A program made the translations under genes and the position numbers. DNA of 64,000 nucleotides from Undibacterium_A arcticum (lineage in GTDB: Bacteria > Pseudomonadota > Gammaproteobacteria > Burkholderiales > Burkholderiaceae_D), in the NCBI RefSeq assembly GCF_042660705.1, contig NZ_JBHSUQ010000001.1. One strand, 5' to 3'. Below the pieces are notes generated by a model. It worked only from the letters and a program-made list of their open reading frames with translations. It had not been told where the DNA came from and made no database searches. Positions 18,714-31,300 of the stretch are shown piece after piece. How positions within the stretch are numbered: position 1 is the stretch's first letter; every line of letters begins with the position of its first letter.

Positions 18714-21700
18714 ATGGAGTCCGCGCGAATGAGCATTTCGGTTGAAGATCATGTGCGCGAGGAAGCACGGCGCACACTTGCAGCGTACCGCGCCCAGCCA
18801 AACTTGGTTCGCGAACATGTTGGAATCGAGGACGAAGTATTAAGCGGAGGATACGGTCATCGGCAAATCCACGAGCTAATACAAAACGCTGCGGACGCGA
18901 TTCTCGAGAGCGGCAACGCCGGGCGAGTTCATCTGCTATTGACGCGTGAAGCGCTGTACTGCGCTAACGAGGGAGCGCCAATAGACGCAGAGGGGATTGA
19001 CGCGATTCTTAATTCTCATATGTCCCGGAAGCGCGGTGCCCAGATTGGCCAGTTCGGTATTGGATTCAAGTCTGTTCTCGCTATTTCGACCCGCCCGGAG
19101 TTTCACTGCCGCTCCGGAAGCTTCGCGTTTGATGCGGATTGGTCAAGAGAACAGGTGCGCCAAGTGCTCCCGAGCGTGGACCGAACGCCTGTGCTCCGCT
19201 TGGCGAAAGTGTTGCCCCCTTCGGACGTGAGTGACGACGCGCAGCTGGCGAACCTCATGCGGTGGGCGACGACCGTCGTCAAGCTTCCTCGAACCATCGA
19301 TGGTACTCAGTGGATTTCGCAGGATCTCGACGCCTTTCCGCGCGAGTTCCTACTCTTTTCTCCCCACGTGCAGCTCCTGACCATGGACGATCAAGTGACC
19401 GGCCGGATTCGCGAGATCGCGACCACGCATCACAAATCTCGTTGCAATCTCCGAAGCCGGAGACGAGGCGGAGTGGGCGGTGTTTGCCAAGGATGTCGAT
19501 GTTAAACGGCTTAGTGTGGAGGCCCAGATGGATGCGGATCGAAAGACCCGAGACCGTTCAGCGTTACCAGTCCTTTGGGCAGTTCCGCGCGAAGGAAAGC
19601 GCTCGCGTGGCCAGTTTTGGGCTTTTTTTCCAACAGAAACAGAAACAAGCCTCACGGGGATCGTGAACGCCCCATGGAAAACGAATGCCGACAGACAGAA
19701 CCTCCTGGACGGTCCCTTCAATCGCGCTCTTCTGAAGGAAACGGTCCGGTTGGTAAGCACGTCGCTTGCAGCGTTGTATCGACGCGACGATCCGGGCTAT
19801 TTGCTAGACCTGCTTCCTACGAGAGCGTCAGACGCGGCAGGATGGGCCGACGCGGCCCTAATTGAGGAACTGGAGGCGGAACTGGTCTCGGTGGAGTGCG
19901 TGCCGAACACCTTTGGAAAGCTGCAACATACGAGTGTGGTGCAAATGCGTCCGGACGTTGCCCTGTCTGGACCAGTCGGCGACCTGCTGTCAGGCCCCGA
20001 CGGCGAGCTTTCGGGCGCTTGGGTTCACAAAAGTGTGGAAAAACGTGAGCGACGGGCCAAAGCCGAACGTATTGGCGTCAAGAAGGCACTGATCAAGGCT
20101 TGGCTCAAGGCGCTTGCCGAACCATTGTCGCCAGCGTCGTCGGTGCGCGCTATTATCGCCGCCGGTGTCGTAGAGAAAGAACTGCCGCGGTCGCAGGTCG
20201 ATGAGTTGCGCGACGCGGAAATCATTCTGACCGAGGCGGGCGGGTTAGTAAGTGCGAAGAGTCCGAGCCTCTTGCTGCCTCGGGCTGACGAACCTGGCGA
20301 GGCGAATGATCTGTTCGTACATCGAGTGGTTGCAGCTGATCCACAGGCTCGCAATGTGCTCCGAACCCTCAAAGTCCCTGAGCAAAGCGCCGCTTCGTAT
20401 TTGAATTCCCTTCTCAGTGGCTACCGTGTCGACTGGGGGCAGGCTTGGTCTCACCTGAGAGAGCTTTCGTTGGTGGACGCTGTGACTATTCTTGCGAAAC
20501 ACGCAAGCCGCCACACGCTCCATGTGAAAACGTTGGCCGGCGACTACAAACCGTTGAGAATGACGCTTCTGCCCGGGCAGATCGTCCCAGCATCCGGAGA
20601 GCGTGATGCGGGCGTCTGTATCGATCTGGATTCTCACCGCGATGACGGCGATTTGCTTCGGAAGTTGGAAGCGACAGAAATTCCATTGCCCGGAAGGGAT
20701 CAGCAATACACCCCTTGGTTCAATGGCTACCTTCACGCGGCGATAATCGAATTCTGCGCGAGGCTTCAGAAAGCCGCGGCGCGGCCACGGTGGGACCTCT
20801 TGTCGTTCGGAGAGTATCTGACAGCTGGCCCCTTGGACCCGCTGACCGTGCTCTCGGAAGAAGGTCGCGTTCGTATGACGCTCGCATTGGTTCCGCATCT
20901 GACAAACGAGCGATCGTGGGTCCTCCGGCACCAAACGCGACCAGAGGTTTACCCACCGTTGGAGTGCGTACCGCCGATCCGATGGATGCTGCAAAAGCAT
21001 GGACGCCTATCCACGTCCCTCGGAACAAAGGACATACCGCACGCCGTGAGTTCTACGTTGGCAGCATGGAGCCAAATCCTGCCAGTAGCCACGCTTGATG
21101 CGGCATCGTCATCGGCGTTGAAACTGCCGGATTCACTTAAAGCTCTGTCAGCTCTGCAGTGGACTGCCGGGTTTACTCAGATCCAACATGTGTCCGATGA
21201 ACGCCTCGTGGGGGGGTTCTATCGGGCGGCAGCTGAAATCATCAATCCGGCGCCAGCGCTGTTGTGGTGTCGACAGGGCGAGGACACGGTCGCCCGGCCG
21301 CCTTCAACGATTCACCTCGCCAGCGACGCCGAGACAGCTCAGGCGCACCGTACCGCAGGAGTCCCATCCGTTATTGTCCCGGATCGGAAGAGCGTGGAGC
21401 TGCTTGTTGATCGCTGGGGAATGCAGAGGGCTGCTGGCACAGTGCGCTATGTCGCCACATCGGACGAGACTCCGTTGACCGATGCATTCCCCGGCCTGCG
21501 GCGCTACTTGTCCGAGGCGGACTGGCAGACACCTATGCAGCGTTGTGATGATATCTGGTTCGAGTCTATCGGCGAGGATGCAACTGGAGTGGTTGGTCTC
21601 CAATTCGCACGAGTGGGCGACCGACTGTGCTTCCTAACGAACCTCGTTCCATTTGATTTGGTTAGACACATTGCCGCGGATCTTGAGGTCACGCTCAGCA

Positions 21701-23325
21701 ATGACCAAGTTCAGGACGTGCTGGACTACGCGCGACGTGAAGCGCGTCAGCGCGCAGTTGAGGTTGCCCGCGCGAGCGATGACGTCTCTGAAAAGCTTGT
21801 CTCGCTCATGGATGCCGCCACGCTCCTGAACGGGCTCCCCGCTGGCGTGCAATCGATTCTTGTCGAACGACGCGAACATCGGTCCGCGCAGCACGTGGCG
21901 CGAACGGCGTTGGCTGTGTACGGAGTCGAGGTCCTCCCGCACTATGCCGAAGCACTTGCCCGCGCTGGTCTCGAGCCACCGAGCCGGTGGGGCAGCAGCC
22001 CCAGGGCTCAAGAGTTTGTCGACGAGCTGGGTTTCCCTGCAGAGTATGCCGGATTCCAACGGCTACGGCGTGACCCGACCTTGGATGTGGATGGCCCGAT
22101 TGAACTTAAGCCCCTGCACGAATTTCAGAAATCGATTGGCAGACGTATTCAGGATTTCATCCAGAAATCGACACCGGAACGAGGTCTTCTTTCATTGCCG
22201 ACGGGGTCTGGAAAGACGCGCGTAGTTGTTCAAGCAATCGTCGAATCCATGGAGCGCGGCGAGTTTGACGGTTCTGTCGTGTGGGTAGCACAATCCGACG
22301 AATTGTGCGAGCAAGCCGTTCAGTCGTGGGCGCAAGTCTGGCGGGCATTCGGGCCGCGCCGCCGTCTGCGGATCAGTCGCCTGTGGGGTCAGACAAACAA
22401 CCGCGTCGTGGAAGCCATCGCCCCGCATATCGTCATCGCGACTTATCAGAGCCTGGCCAGTCGCTTGCGTTCACCCTCGTATGCGTGGCTGCTTGATGCG
22501 ACGTGCATCATTATCGACGAAGCGCACGGTTCGATCGCACTGTCCTACACGGACATACTGGACAGCTTTGGCCTGACAGCCCGCAACACGGCACGTCCGT
22601 TGATCGGCTTGACAGCCACCCCATTCAGGTCAGCAGCAGATCCAGCTGAGACTCAATGGCTCGTCAATCGCTATGGAAAGCAGCGTTTCGATCATGACGT
22701 TATCTCCGGCGACGATCCATACCCCGTGCTGCAGGGGATGGGCGTACTCGCACGAGTTGACCAGCAGGTTCTCGAGGGAGGGGATCTGACTCTGACCGAA
22801 GCCGAGCTTGCCGAATTAATTCAGTTCAAGCGCATTCCAGCGTCAGCAGAGTCGCGCTTGGGTCAGAGCGAGCCGAGAAACACCCGGCTGATTGAGTCTA
22901 TCAAGACGCTTCCAAGCGATTGGCCGGTGCTCCTCTTCGCAACGTCCGTGGAGCACGCGCACTTGATGGCAGCGCTGCTCTCTATGGAGGGCGTCTCGGC
23001 GAAGGCAATATCTGGCGCGACGGATCCGGGAGCGCGACGACACTACATCGAGGAGTTTCGCCAAGGGCGAATTCGAGTTCTGTCGAACTACAACGTCCTG
23101 TCAACTGGCTTCGATGCGCCGTCACTGCGCGCCCTGTACATCGCGAGGCCAGTCTTTAGTCCAGTGTTGTACCAGCAGATGCTCGGGCGGGGATTGCGTG
23201 GGCCTCTGAACGGTGGCAAGGAGCGATGCCTTGTTGTGAACGTCCAGGATAACATTGCCCAGTTCGGTGAACAGCTCGCCTTCCGTCACTTTGAATACCT
23301 TTGGAAAGGCGAGTCGACCGTCTGA
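18714..23325 (+). CDS. GHKL (Hsp90-like) ATPase fused to SF2 helicase, frameshifted
   Basis: Giant protein of about 1537 residues. The N-terminus is a sacsin/Hsp90-like ATPase: N-box QIHELIQNAADAI (51-63), ANEGAPID (84-91) and GQFGIGFKSVLAIS (112-125). A long region without recognised domains follows. The C-terminus is an SF2 helicase: Walker A LSLPTGSGKTRVVVQAI (about 1160), IIIDEAHGS (about 1266), LIGLTATPFRSA (about 1297), and motif VI YQQMLGRGLRGPLNGGKERC near the end. The start is ATG 18714, with a later option at 18729. The frame changes near 19430, between REIATT and ITNLVAISEAGDEAEW, and is then open to 23325. It is divergent from the drm operon. GHKL-helicase fusions occur in defence islands; a role in sensing or unwinding invading nucleic acid is inference. 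Confidence 0.8.
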
Positions 23326-23667
23326 AGCGTCCGCCTTTACGCAGGGCCGTTTTAGTGCACAGCTTCCGCCACGCGTTCTATCGGAATGTGATCGACAACG
23401 GCCTGACGCCAATCGAGTGTGACACGACGCGCGTAACGACACGCTCGCCAGCGCGGATCGGGAAGTTCCGCAAATGCGTCCATGACTCCAGGTAGCTGAT
23501 GCGCGGAAACGACCTAATTGATGCCGCGTCAGTGAGGCCTGTTGCCGGAGATGGAGCGTCGATATGGCAAGGCCCATACAAAATGGTTCTTCTTGGCGAC
23601 GGGCCCAGCTTTCGTACATGCTGCGGATTTCCTCGACTCCCCGGTGGACCACCCGGCATCATGTGCT
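23326..23667. other. Intergenic stretch, no gene recognised
   Basis: About 340 bases between the GHKL-helicase gene and the GIY-YIG gene. Weak open frames exist on both strands, but none has a family-like sequence. I see no terminator after the helicase gene. The end of the stretch should hold the promoter of the GIY-YIG gene. Confidence 0.3.
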
Positions 23668-24991
23668 ATGAAAACCTATTATGGAGTGTGCGGACTCTAT
23701 GAGATCCGCAACCTTGTTGGGGGCATAAGGTACATTGGTTCATCGGAAGATTTAGGGAAAAGGCTTGGTGCTCATCGGAACCAGTTGCGCAAAGGCATTC
23801 ACGGCAACCGCCTGCTGCAAGGGGCATGGAATAAATACGGCGAGGCCGCCTTTGCCTTCCGCGTGGCCGCCCTGCTCGTAGAAGCCGATCAGTTCCCCAC
23901 CGAGGGTCGGTGGATAAAAGCGTGCCTGGCCGATGGCGAACTGTTGTACAACCTGGCCGACGATGTGCTTGCGCCAGGCAAGGGGTACAAGCACACGCCT
24001 GAAACACGGGCGTTGCGACGGTTGATTACCATCGCCCGTTTCGCCGATCCGAATGAGCGCAAGAAAGTATCGGATTCGGCGAAGCGTACACTGGCCGATC
24101 CCGAGATTCGGGCGAAACGGTCGGCGCAACGCAGGGCCGAAAATGCCGATCCGGCAATGCGCAAAAAGCGGTCGGATGGCATGAAAGCCTATTACGCGAA
24201 CACGCCGGGCGCACGCGAAAAAACGGCGGCAGCGGTCAGGAAAACGCGCCAACGGATGAAGTTGAATCAGGTGGAGAACCCGCCATCAACCGCGCCCGAA
24301 CCGCCGTTAGTGGTTCCTGCGATTCCGTTGGAGTCACCCCTCAAGATGCGCGATATACCGTATCTGCTGATAGTCAACGGCGACACCAAGACCTTAACCG
24401 AGTGGGCCAAGGGCGTCGGCATCACGACCCACGCCATCGTGTTCCGACTCCAAAATGGCTGGACACCAGAACGGGCTGTCTCGGAGGTTGCTCCAGAACG
24501 CCCGAACGCGAAGCTGACGCTGGAACAGGCGACACAGATTCGCGCGCAGTACCCGGCCAAAAGTTACGCCGAGCTGGCCTCGCAATTCGGCGTGGACAAA
24601 GACGGTCCTGAATATCATCCATGGCCGCATCTTCCACGACGACGGTTATGCGCCGACGAATCACGATTGGGCGAACTGCGCCGAGCGGTCAACCATCAAG
24701 TCCACCAGTCACCTGATCACCGTCAACGGCGAAACCAAGACACTGACGGCCTGGGCCGACGACTTGGGTATCTCCCCGAATACCATTCAGGCGAGGCTAA
24801 AGAATGGATGGACGCCGGAAGCAGCGGCAAGCGTCAAACATCGGCCGCTCCACAATCAGAAATTGACGCCAGGGGATGCTGCAAAAATCCGCGCATCTTA
24901 TCCGGCGACCCCAAGCACGAAACTCGCCGTCATGTTCGGCGTGAGCAAGAAAAGCATTCTGAATATCCTGCACGGCAAAACATTTAAATAG
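23668..24991 (+). CDS. GIY-YIG endonuclease with two tandem DNA-binding modules, frameshifted
   Basis: Start ATG 23668 (MKTYYGVCGLYEIRNLVGGI). Residues about 5-95 are a GIY-YIG nuclease domain: the family GIY is replaced by GLY in CGLYEIRN, then RYIGSSEDLGKRLGAHRNQL, the KYGEAAFAFRV strand and a terminal YNLADD. A basic linker with repeated ADPEIRAKRS-like segments, typical of phage and homing nucleases, follows. Two copies of a module of about 95 residues come next: VNGDTKTLTEWAKGVGI with NGWTPERAVS and LTLEQATQIRAQYP, then VNGETKTLTAWADDLGI with NGWTPEAAAS and LTPGDAAKIRASYP. Each ends with an HTH-like FGV.K..(I/V)LNI.HG. The frame shifts near 24600 in an A-run at the end of module 1. It is probably a free-standing homing-type endonuclease with duplicated recognition modules, followed by a strong terminator. 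Confidence 0.82.
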
Positions 24992-25011
24992 CAATGCTGC
25001 TTCTGCGAGCC

Positions 25012-25040
25012 AAGCCGCCATCGGGCGGCTTTTTTTTTTT
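25012..25040 (+). terminator. Rho-independent terminator after the GIY-YIG gene
   Basis: An 8-bp stem AAGCCGCC / GGCGGCTT with a 4-nt loop, immediately followed by about 10 more T residues, 20 nt after the GIY-YIG stop codon. Confidence 0.9.
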
Positions 25041-25052
25041 GTGGTGAATAGG

Positions 25053-26100
25053 AATTCGAGAAGCTGATAGAGCAAGCGACCTTCTGGTTCAAACAGGGCG
25101 CCGACGCGATCGATCCGCCATCCTTGCACGAATAGGGCATGGCGCTGGCGCAAGGCGCTCAAGGCCCCGATCACGTCGCCCGCGGCGAGGAAATGGTGTA
25201 TCGCGCGAGCCAGCTCGACAACGTCGACGCGGCCGCGTGTGTTGGCCAATGGCTCATGTTTGGCTCCAAGACGTTCGAGGTGGACGTGGAAGAGGCCCGG
25301 ATCTTTCTGGAACGCGCGGCCGAATGCTCGCCAACGGGCATGGCGTCGCGACAGACGAAGCGGGCGCAATGGAATGGCTGCTCAAGGCGGTTAAAAAGGG
25401 CCATGCGCTGGCAAGTGTGGCCTTGGGGCGCATCAAGCGGGCTGCAATTGCGGGGAGCGTGGATTTCCAAGAAGCGGAGGATCTTTTCCGCATCGCGCTG
25501 GTTGACGCCAACGTCGCACGACTCGAACTGGCTGAGCTTTACACCCTGCATAGCGAGGCCCCCCAGCACCGCTTGGACGCGGCGAGCTTGCTTCAACAGT
25601 GCTACGAGTTCGCCCTCGAAGAGGACGACAAGGAGCTCGCGGAACTGTGCAAGCTCAAATCGCCGGCGGCCGTCGCCGAACTAGTGCGAGCCCTCCCGCG
25701 TATGGATACCACCATGCGCAAGAGCGCCGTCTTTGTCACGAATTTTTTCACCGCGAACGGCCAGCCGCACCGGAGAAGGAGCGATCAAATCGAGGCATTT
25801 TGGGTGAAGGCTAGAGCCTTCACCGACATCGCGCAGCAGGCGTCGGCTGCAAATCGCACGGCCGCACCGGCGCTGCCGTTTAGTCCCGAGCGGAGCGGCC
25901 CACAAACGCCTGGCGCAAACAGCCAGTCCAAGGATGCGCGGGGCAAGACTAGCTTTGGAGCTGGCGGCGAAGCCCGCACTGAAACAAGGACGCAACGACT
26001 ATTGCGGATGTGGCTCTCAAAAGAAGCACAAAGCATGCTGCGGCCGATGATCGAACCCGCTCGCCGCGACAGGAGCCTTCGGCAACGCAGCGCCGGCTAA
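25053..26100 (+). pseudogene. Sel1-like repeat protein relic
   Basis: Remnant of a Sel1/TPR-like repeat protein. The region starts inside a repeat (EFEKLIEQATFWFKQGADAI) right after the terminator, with no start codon, and meets an in-frame TAG at about 25134. It resumes as GMALAQGAQGPDHVARGEEM and VGQWLMFGSKTFEVDVEEAR, then changes frame near 25330 into MLANGHGVATDEAGAMEWLL, KAVKKGHALASVALGRIKRA, a classical Sel1 unit. The 3' part (DTTMRKSAVFVTNFFTANGQ, AEAQSML-like tail) runs open to 26100. Such proteins mediate protein-protein contacts. With no start, a stop and a frameshift it is probably non-functional, although sequence errors could account for part of this. Confidence 0.55.
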
Positions 26101-26457
26101 AACCTACGCCGGGTTGCCCGAGCATGGCGCTTCAGGGGATGGTCAAACGAAAGCGAAGTATCTTGGCGAGCCCCGATCGTTGCGGTCACAACCTGCGCCT
26201 GATTATGAGAAAGCTCCTGTTTTTTGCGCCGCAATAGTCGCGCAGCTTTGGCTTGCCATGAAAAATGCCGTGTGTCGCGAACGACTCGTGATCGTCAAAT
26301 TTTGAATTGTTCAGGGTTGACTAAATAGATGTTGACAATCAAGCCGTTATTATTTCAATATTCATTGATAAAGATATTTCCCGGAACTACTGCACGGACT
26401 GAATAATTTAACTGTTTGCGAAACACTTACTGTGTCTTTTCGATTATAGGGGGAATT
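26101..26457. other. AT-rich intergenic region, possible promoter
   Basis: About 357 bases, distinctly AT-rich at the right end. A TTGACA hexamer at 26332-26337 with an AT-rich tract 17-18 nt further on may be the promoter of the lipoprotein gene, though the -10 match is weak. No gene recognised. Confidence 0.3.
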
Positions 26458-28205
26458 ATGTTTCGGCCATCAATTTTGTGGATCGTTGTTTTTGTCGCAA
26501 TAAGTGGCTGCACCACTCAACTTAAAAGCGATTTGATTCAGCCCGATTCATACCTGTCCAGCGCCGCGACACAAAGGGGGCTGTTCTATCGACTTCCGGC
26601 AAAGCAAATTACGGTGACAGTGGATTTCGAATTAACCCGATGCACTGCCGTACCCGACTTAAACAATAAAAGCAAAATACGTCTTGACGCCAAAGTGACG
26701 GCAACGCTTGCCGAGAATATTATTGGAGACAACACACAAACCTATGTATTGGATTATGAGGCGTTGGCTGCTACGACCAAGGTAACTAATATGGACATTG
26801 GTGTGACTGATACCGGCCTTTTGACCGGTATCAATAGCGCCGTCGTCGATCAAACCGGCAATGTCATTAAAGACACTGCAACATCCGTAGCAAGCATTGC
26901 GCGTGCAATTGTTTTGCCGTACTCGATTCCAGACATGGTCCCATTAGATTTCCGTGGCACACCGCCAGTGCCTCCAAAACAAACGAAAAAACCGAAATTA
27001 TCTCCGCCTGAAGATTTGTGTAAAACATTCAATATTGTAAAAAATGCACTGGACGATGCCCAGAAAAAGTACAAGGCAGATCCAAAATTAGATACCGCTC
27101 GCGCCAATCTCGAAATGGAGATTACCGCAGCGGAGGCATTGATCACGCAGCTAAAAGCCGACGCAGAGTTCCATTCGAAGTTCGGAACAAAAGCACTGCA
27201 GAAAGAGACTCTTGCCGAAATCGAGGCAACCAACAAGCTGAAACATCAAAAACCGCCGAATTAAAGAGTAAGGGGGAGTCGACCACCGATGCTGATGCAA
27301 AAACTCTGGCCGATGCCAAGGCAAAGCTTTTCTTTGCTAATTCTCTCAGCTTTATCCCCAGAGCTGATAATCTGGTCCAAACTGTCGAGCTGCCCATCGA
27401 TGACATAAGTCCGTTATTTGAACATACGTCAGCGGCGACCATCGCAGTGTGCGGGAAAGACTCGTCCAATTTTAATTGCGTAGCGGCGCCGACCGTGACA
27501 ATTTCGTTTGAACTTGAATCAAAAAAGGTTGCACAGACGGGGACAGCACCCGTTGGGAATGATTCGAAAAACCACGCCGCGACCGGAACTGACTCGAATT
27601 TTCGGAGTAACTCTCAACACGATCCCATCCAATTGGGGATCGCATTTAGGATGCCTGCGACAGCAAGAGCGGTGATTGAGGTTTCTAATCCCGCAGACAC
27701 GGATCAAAAAACAAAGTTAACGCTGCTCGATAGGATCGTTCAAATTCCGCAGTTAGGCCCGATCGGTTCGCTTACATTGACCAACAAGGCATTTGACGAC
27801 AACCTCCTGAATGTGGCGTTCAATGGCACTGGAGGCATCAGTAAACTCACATTCCAATCAAAATCCCAAGCTGCCAATGCCGCATCTGCTGCGAATAGTG
27901 TTGCATCAACATACCTAGATTTTGCCAAGACTCGCCAGGCTGATCGTGTAGACACCGCAAAACAACAAATCGATTTGAACAAAAGCCAAGCGTCAGCCAG
28001 CGCCGATGTCGCCTCAAATAATGTAACGCTTCGGGATATCCAACGGTTGCAAGCATTACGTACGGGGCAAGCGAGCACGAACGAAATTACCCTGGAATCA
28101 ATGAAAACAGAACAGGAAATTTTGGATCAGCAGCTTCAAATCATCAAAACCAAGAACGCAATCAACGACGAAATTATCAAGGCTAACGCCAAGCAAGGGA
28201 ACTAG
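26458..28205 (+). CDS. Hypothetical outer-membrane-type lipoprotein, frameshifted
   Basis: Start ATG 26458 is preceded by a strong AGGGGG site. Residues 1-20 are a lipoprotein signal ending in the lipobox AISGC, so the mature protein should be lipid-anchored at the Cys. The N-terminal half (TVTVDFELTRCTAVPDLNNK, then VLPYSIPDMVPLDFRGT) ends in a charged helical region. The frame changes near 27230 (LAEIEATN to AETSKTAELKSKGESTTDAD) and continues to 28205. The C-terminus is a long helical, Ala/Asn/Gln-rich segment (QAANAASAANSVASTYLDFA, QQIDLNKSQASASADVASNN), probably coiled coil. I recognise no family. Base composition is more AT-rich than the neighbours, consistent with acquisition by transfer. 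An IS begins 39 nt downstream. Confidence 0.6.
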
Positions 28206-28333
28206 ACGTAACGGATTGTCCTGCTGCACGCTGGCTATACCTTAGGAAACGCTGATTAATTCGCCAGCCATCGGTTCCGTCCACATGCCAGACCTGCGAC
28301 AATAACGTCACTCTGAACACCAGCGTTTCGACC

Positions 28334-31300
28334 ATGCAGAAAAGTTTTTCCGACTTTGAGTACGCCGCCAAGAAGAAGCTCACGCGGCGCGACCGTTTCC
28401 TTGCCGAGATCGATGCTGTGACGCCGTGGGCGAAGCTGGAGGCGCTGATCGAGCCGTTTTATCCAAAGGTCGCCGGTCCAGGCCGACCGCCAATTGGCCT
28501 CGCGCGCATGCTGCGCATGTACGTGGCGCAGCAGTGCTTTGGTTTGTCGGATGAAGGGATCGAAGATGCGATTTACGATAGCCAGGCGATCCGTGGCTTT
28601 GTCGGTATCGACCTCAACCGCGAGTCCGCGCCGGATGCGACGACCTTGCTGAAGTTCCGGCATCTGCTTGAGGCCAATGAACTGACCCGCAAGATCTTCG
28701 ACACGATCAACGGGCACTTGGCCGAGAAGGGTTTGATGATGCGCGAAGGCACCATCGTCGATGCCACGCTGATCGCGGCCCCGCCCTCGACCAAGAACAA
28801 AGACAAGAAACGCGACCCCGACATGCACCAGTCGAAGAAGGGGAACCAGTGGCGTGTGTCACGAACACAGGCGTGAACCTGTGATGCTGTACTGAAGATG
28901 GGAGAAGGCCTCCCGAAACCGGCTTGCAGGAGCGGGTTTCAAACCACCCGGTGCTGCTGCGTTCAAAAGGCGTGGTGGTGAGCGACCGTGGAAAAGTCAC
29001 TGTGAAGGTGGCAGGTAAGTATTGAGAAGATGAGCGAAAGCAAACCGTTCGATGACGCATCGTTATTACCTCAAGATACTGTCAAAACTGGGGACGACCA
29101 TTGGCCCCAGGATCAGTCGGAACGATACCTGTTTACGGACCCGTCGGCAGTCGGTGTATAGGCGGCATGAGCTCAATACAGGCTTTGGTACGGAACGTGA
29201 GAACCTCGTTCCGGATGGAAAGGGAAATAACAAATGGCAAACACCATGAGGAAGAATACCGATGCCGGAACGAGGGGCGGAGCTGTCCGTAGTAGCGATG
29301 AAGTCTTTGTAATGAAGATGGAGCGAAGGGGCAGCGTTATCCCGTTGACGAAAGTCACCAACCTGCCATGCGGGGATGAGTGACGTGACATCAACAAAAC
29401 CTTATGGCATTGCGAAACGCACGGTATGGGAAGCGTACCAGCAAGTCAAGGCCAACCGAGGTGCTGCCGGCGTCGACGATGAAACCATTGCGATGTTCGA
29501 GCAGGATTTGTCGAAGAATTTGTACAAACTGTGGAATCGGATGTCGTCGGGGTCGTATTTCCCGCCGCCGGTCAAGCAAGTAGAAATTCCGAAGGCAAAG
29601 GGAGGTGCGAGAAAGCTGGGCATCCCAACTGTGTCTGATCGAGTAGCGCAGCCCGTCGTCAAGCGCCTCATCGAGCCGATACTCGACCCGATGTTTCATC
29701 CGGATTCATACGGATATCGGCCGGGAAGATCGGCAAAACAGGCGATTGCCGTCACCCGACAACGGTGCTGGCAACACGACTGGGTGGTCGAGTTCGACAT
29801 CAAGGCGGCCTTCGATCAAATTGATCATGGTCTCCTGTTGAAAGCGGTACGCACCCACATCAGGAAAGACTGGATACTGATGTATATCGAACGGTGGCTG
29901 ACTGCACCGTTCGAGGCCGCTGACGGGGAGCAACTGTTCCGAGAGCGCGGTACCCCTCAAGGCGGCGTGGTCAGTCCGATCCTGATGAATCTGTTCATGC
30001 ATTACGCGTTCGATTGCTGGATACAGCGTACCTATCCACAATGTCCGTTTGCCCGGTATGCCGACGATGCGGTTGTTCACTGCCGCAGCCTGAAGCAGGC
30101 GGAGGAAGTGATGCAATCCATCGCATTGCGACTGGCGGAATGCGGATTGACGATGCATCCGGAGAAATCGAAAATCGTTTATTGCAAGGACAGTAACCGC
30201 ACCGCATCGTATCAGCATGTGCAGTTCACGTTCCTCGGTTTTACATTTCGACCGAGGAAGGCATTAAGTAAGCAGCGCCGGATATTTACCAGTTTCCTGC
30301 CGGCTGCGAGCGACGATGCCTTGAAGCGGATGCGGCAAGCGGTGCGCGGGTGGAGGCTGAATCGACAGACTCATGTGACACTCCGCGATTTGGCAAAGCT
30401 ATATAACCCGATGATACAAGGATGGTGGAATTACTATGGAGCGTTCTATCAGACGGCCATGCACAACATCTTTCAGCACATTGACCGCACGCTTGAGCGA
30501 TGGGCCGGACGCAAGTACAAGGCACTCTCCGGGCGAAGGCGGCGCAGTGCTGAATGGCTGCGCAAGATGCAGGACGTCTATCCGGTGTTATTTCACCACT
30601 GGCGTGTTATTGGGGCAAAGGTTGGATAACGGGAGCCGTATGACGCGAGAGTGTCACGTACGGTTGTGCGTCCAGCGAAGGCTGGCGTGTTCAGCAGGAG
30701 ACAGACCTGCCGGGGAAATAGTCAGAGGCCCCGTAGCTTGGATGGCAGGGTGGCGGGTAACCAAGACTCTGAAGCCCATCGACAAGACTTTCCTTGGGAA
30801 AGTGCGAGTCGCCCGGGCCGTAACGAAAGTAAACGCAGAGGTGGCCTCGAAAGTGAATAAATCCGAAGGCCGAGCCCCCAACTGTAGGGCGAAGGCAGCA
30901 TGGGTAGTCGAAATCTGACCGATACGATTATTCCACTTCGGCGGGGTGGTAGCGACGGCACGGCGACAAGGACACGCTAAGCAACTGGAGAACCCCTACT
31001 CGTCCCGACGCGAAATCGTCGGAGCAAGGTAGACCTTATAACCGGTGAACCCGGGAAGTGGGTCGAAGGCGGGAGGGAGGCGGACGGGCTCGTAGTAGCG
31101 ATGAAGCGGCGTAATGGCTGTGGAGCGAAGGAACCCTGCTGCATTGTAATTTCTCTGACAACATGAAAGGCAAGGACGACATGATAAAAGCGTCCGGTAG
31201 TTTGCAGGATCTGAGAAGGAGAATATACGTCAAGGCGAAGGCTGAACCGTCCTGGCGTTTCTGGGGTTTGTACGTCCACGTCTGTAAGATGGAAACGCTG

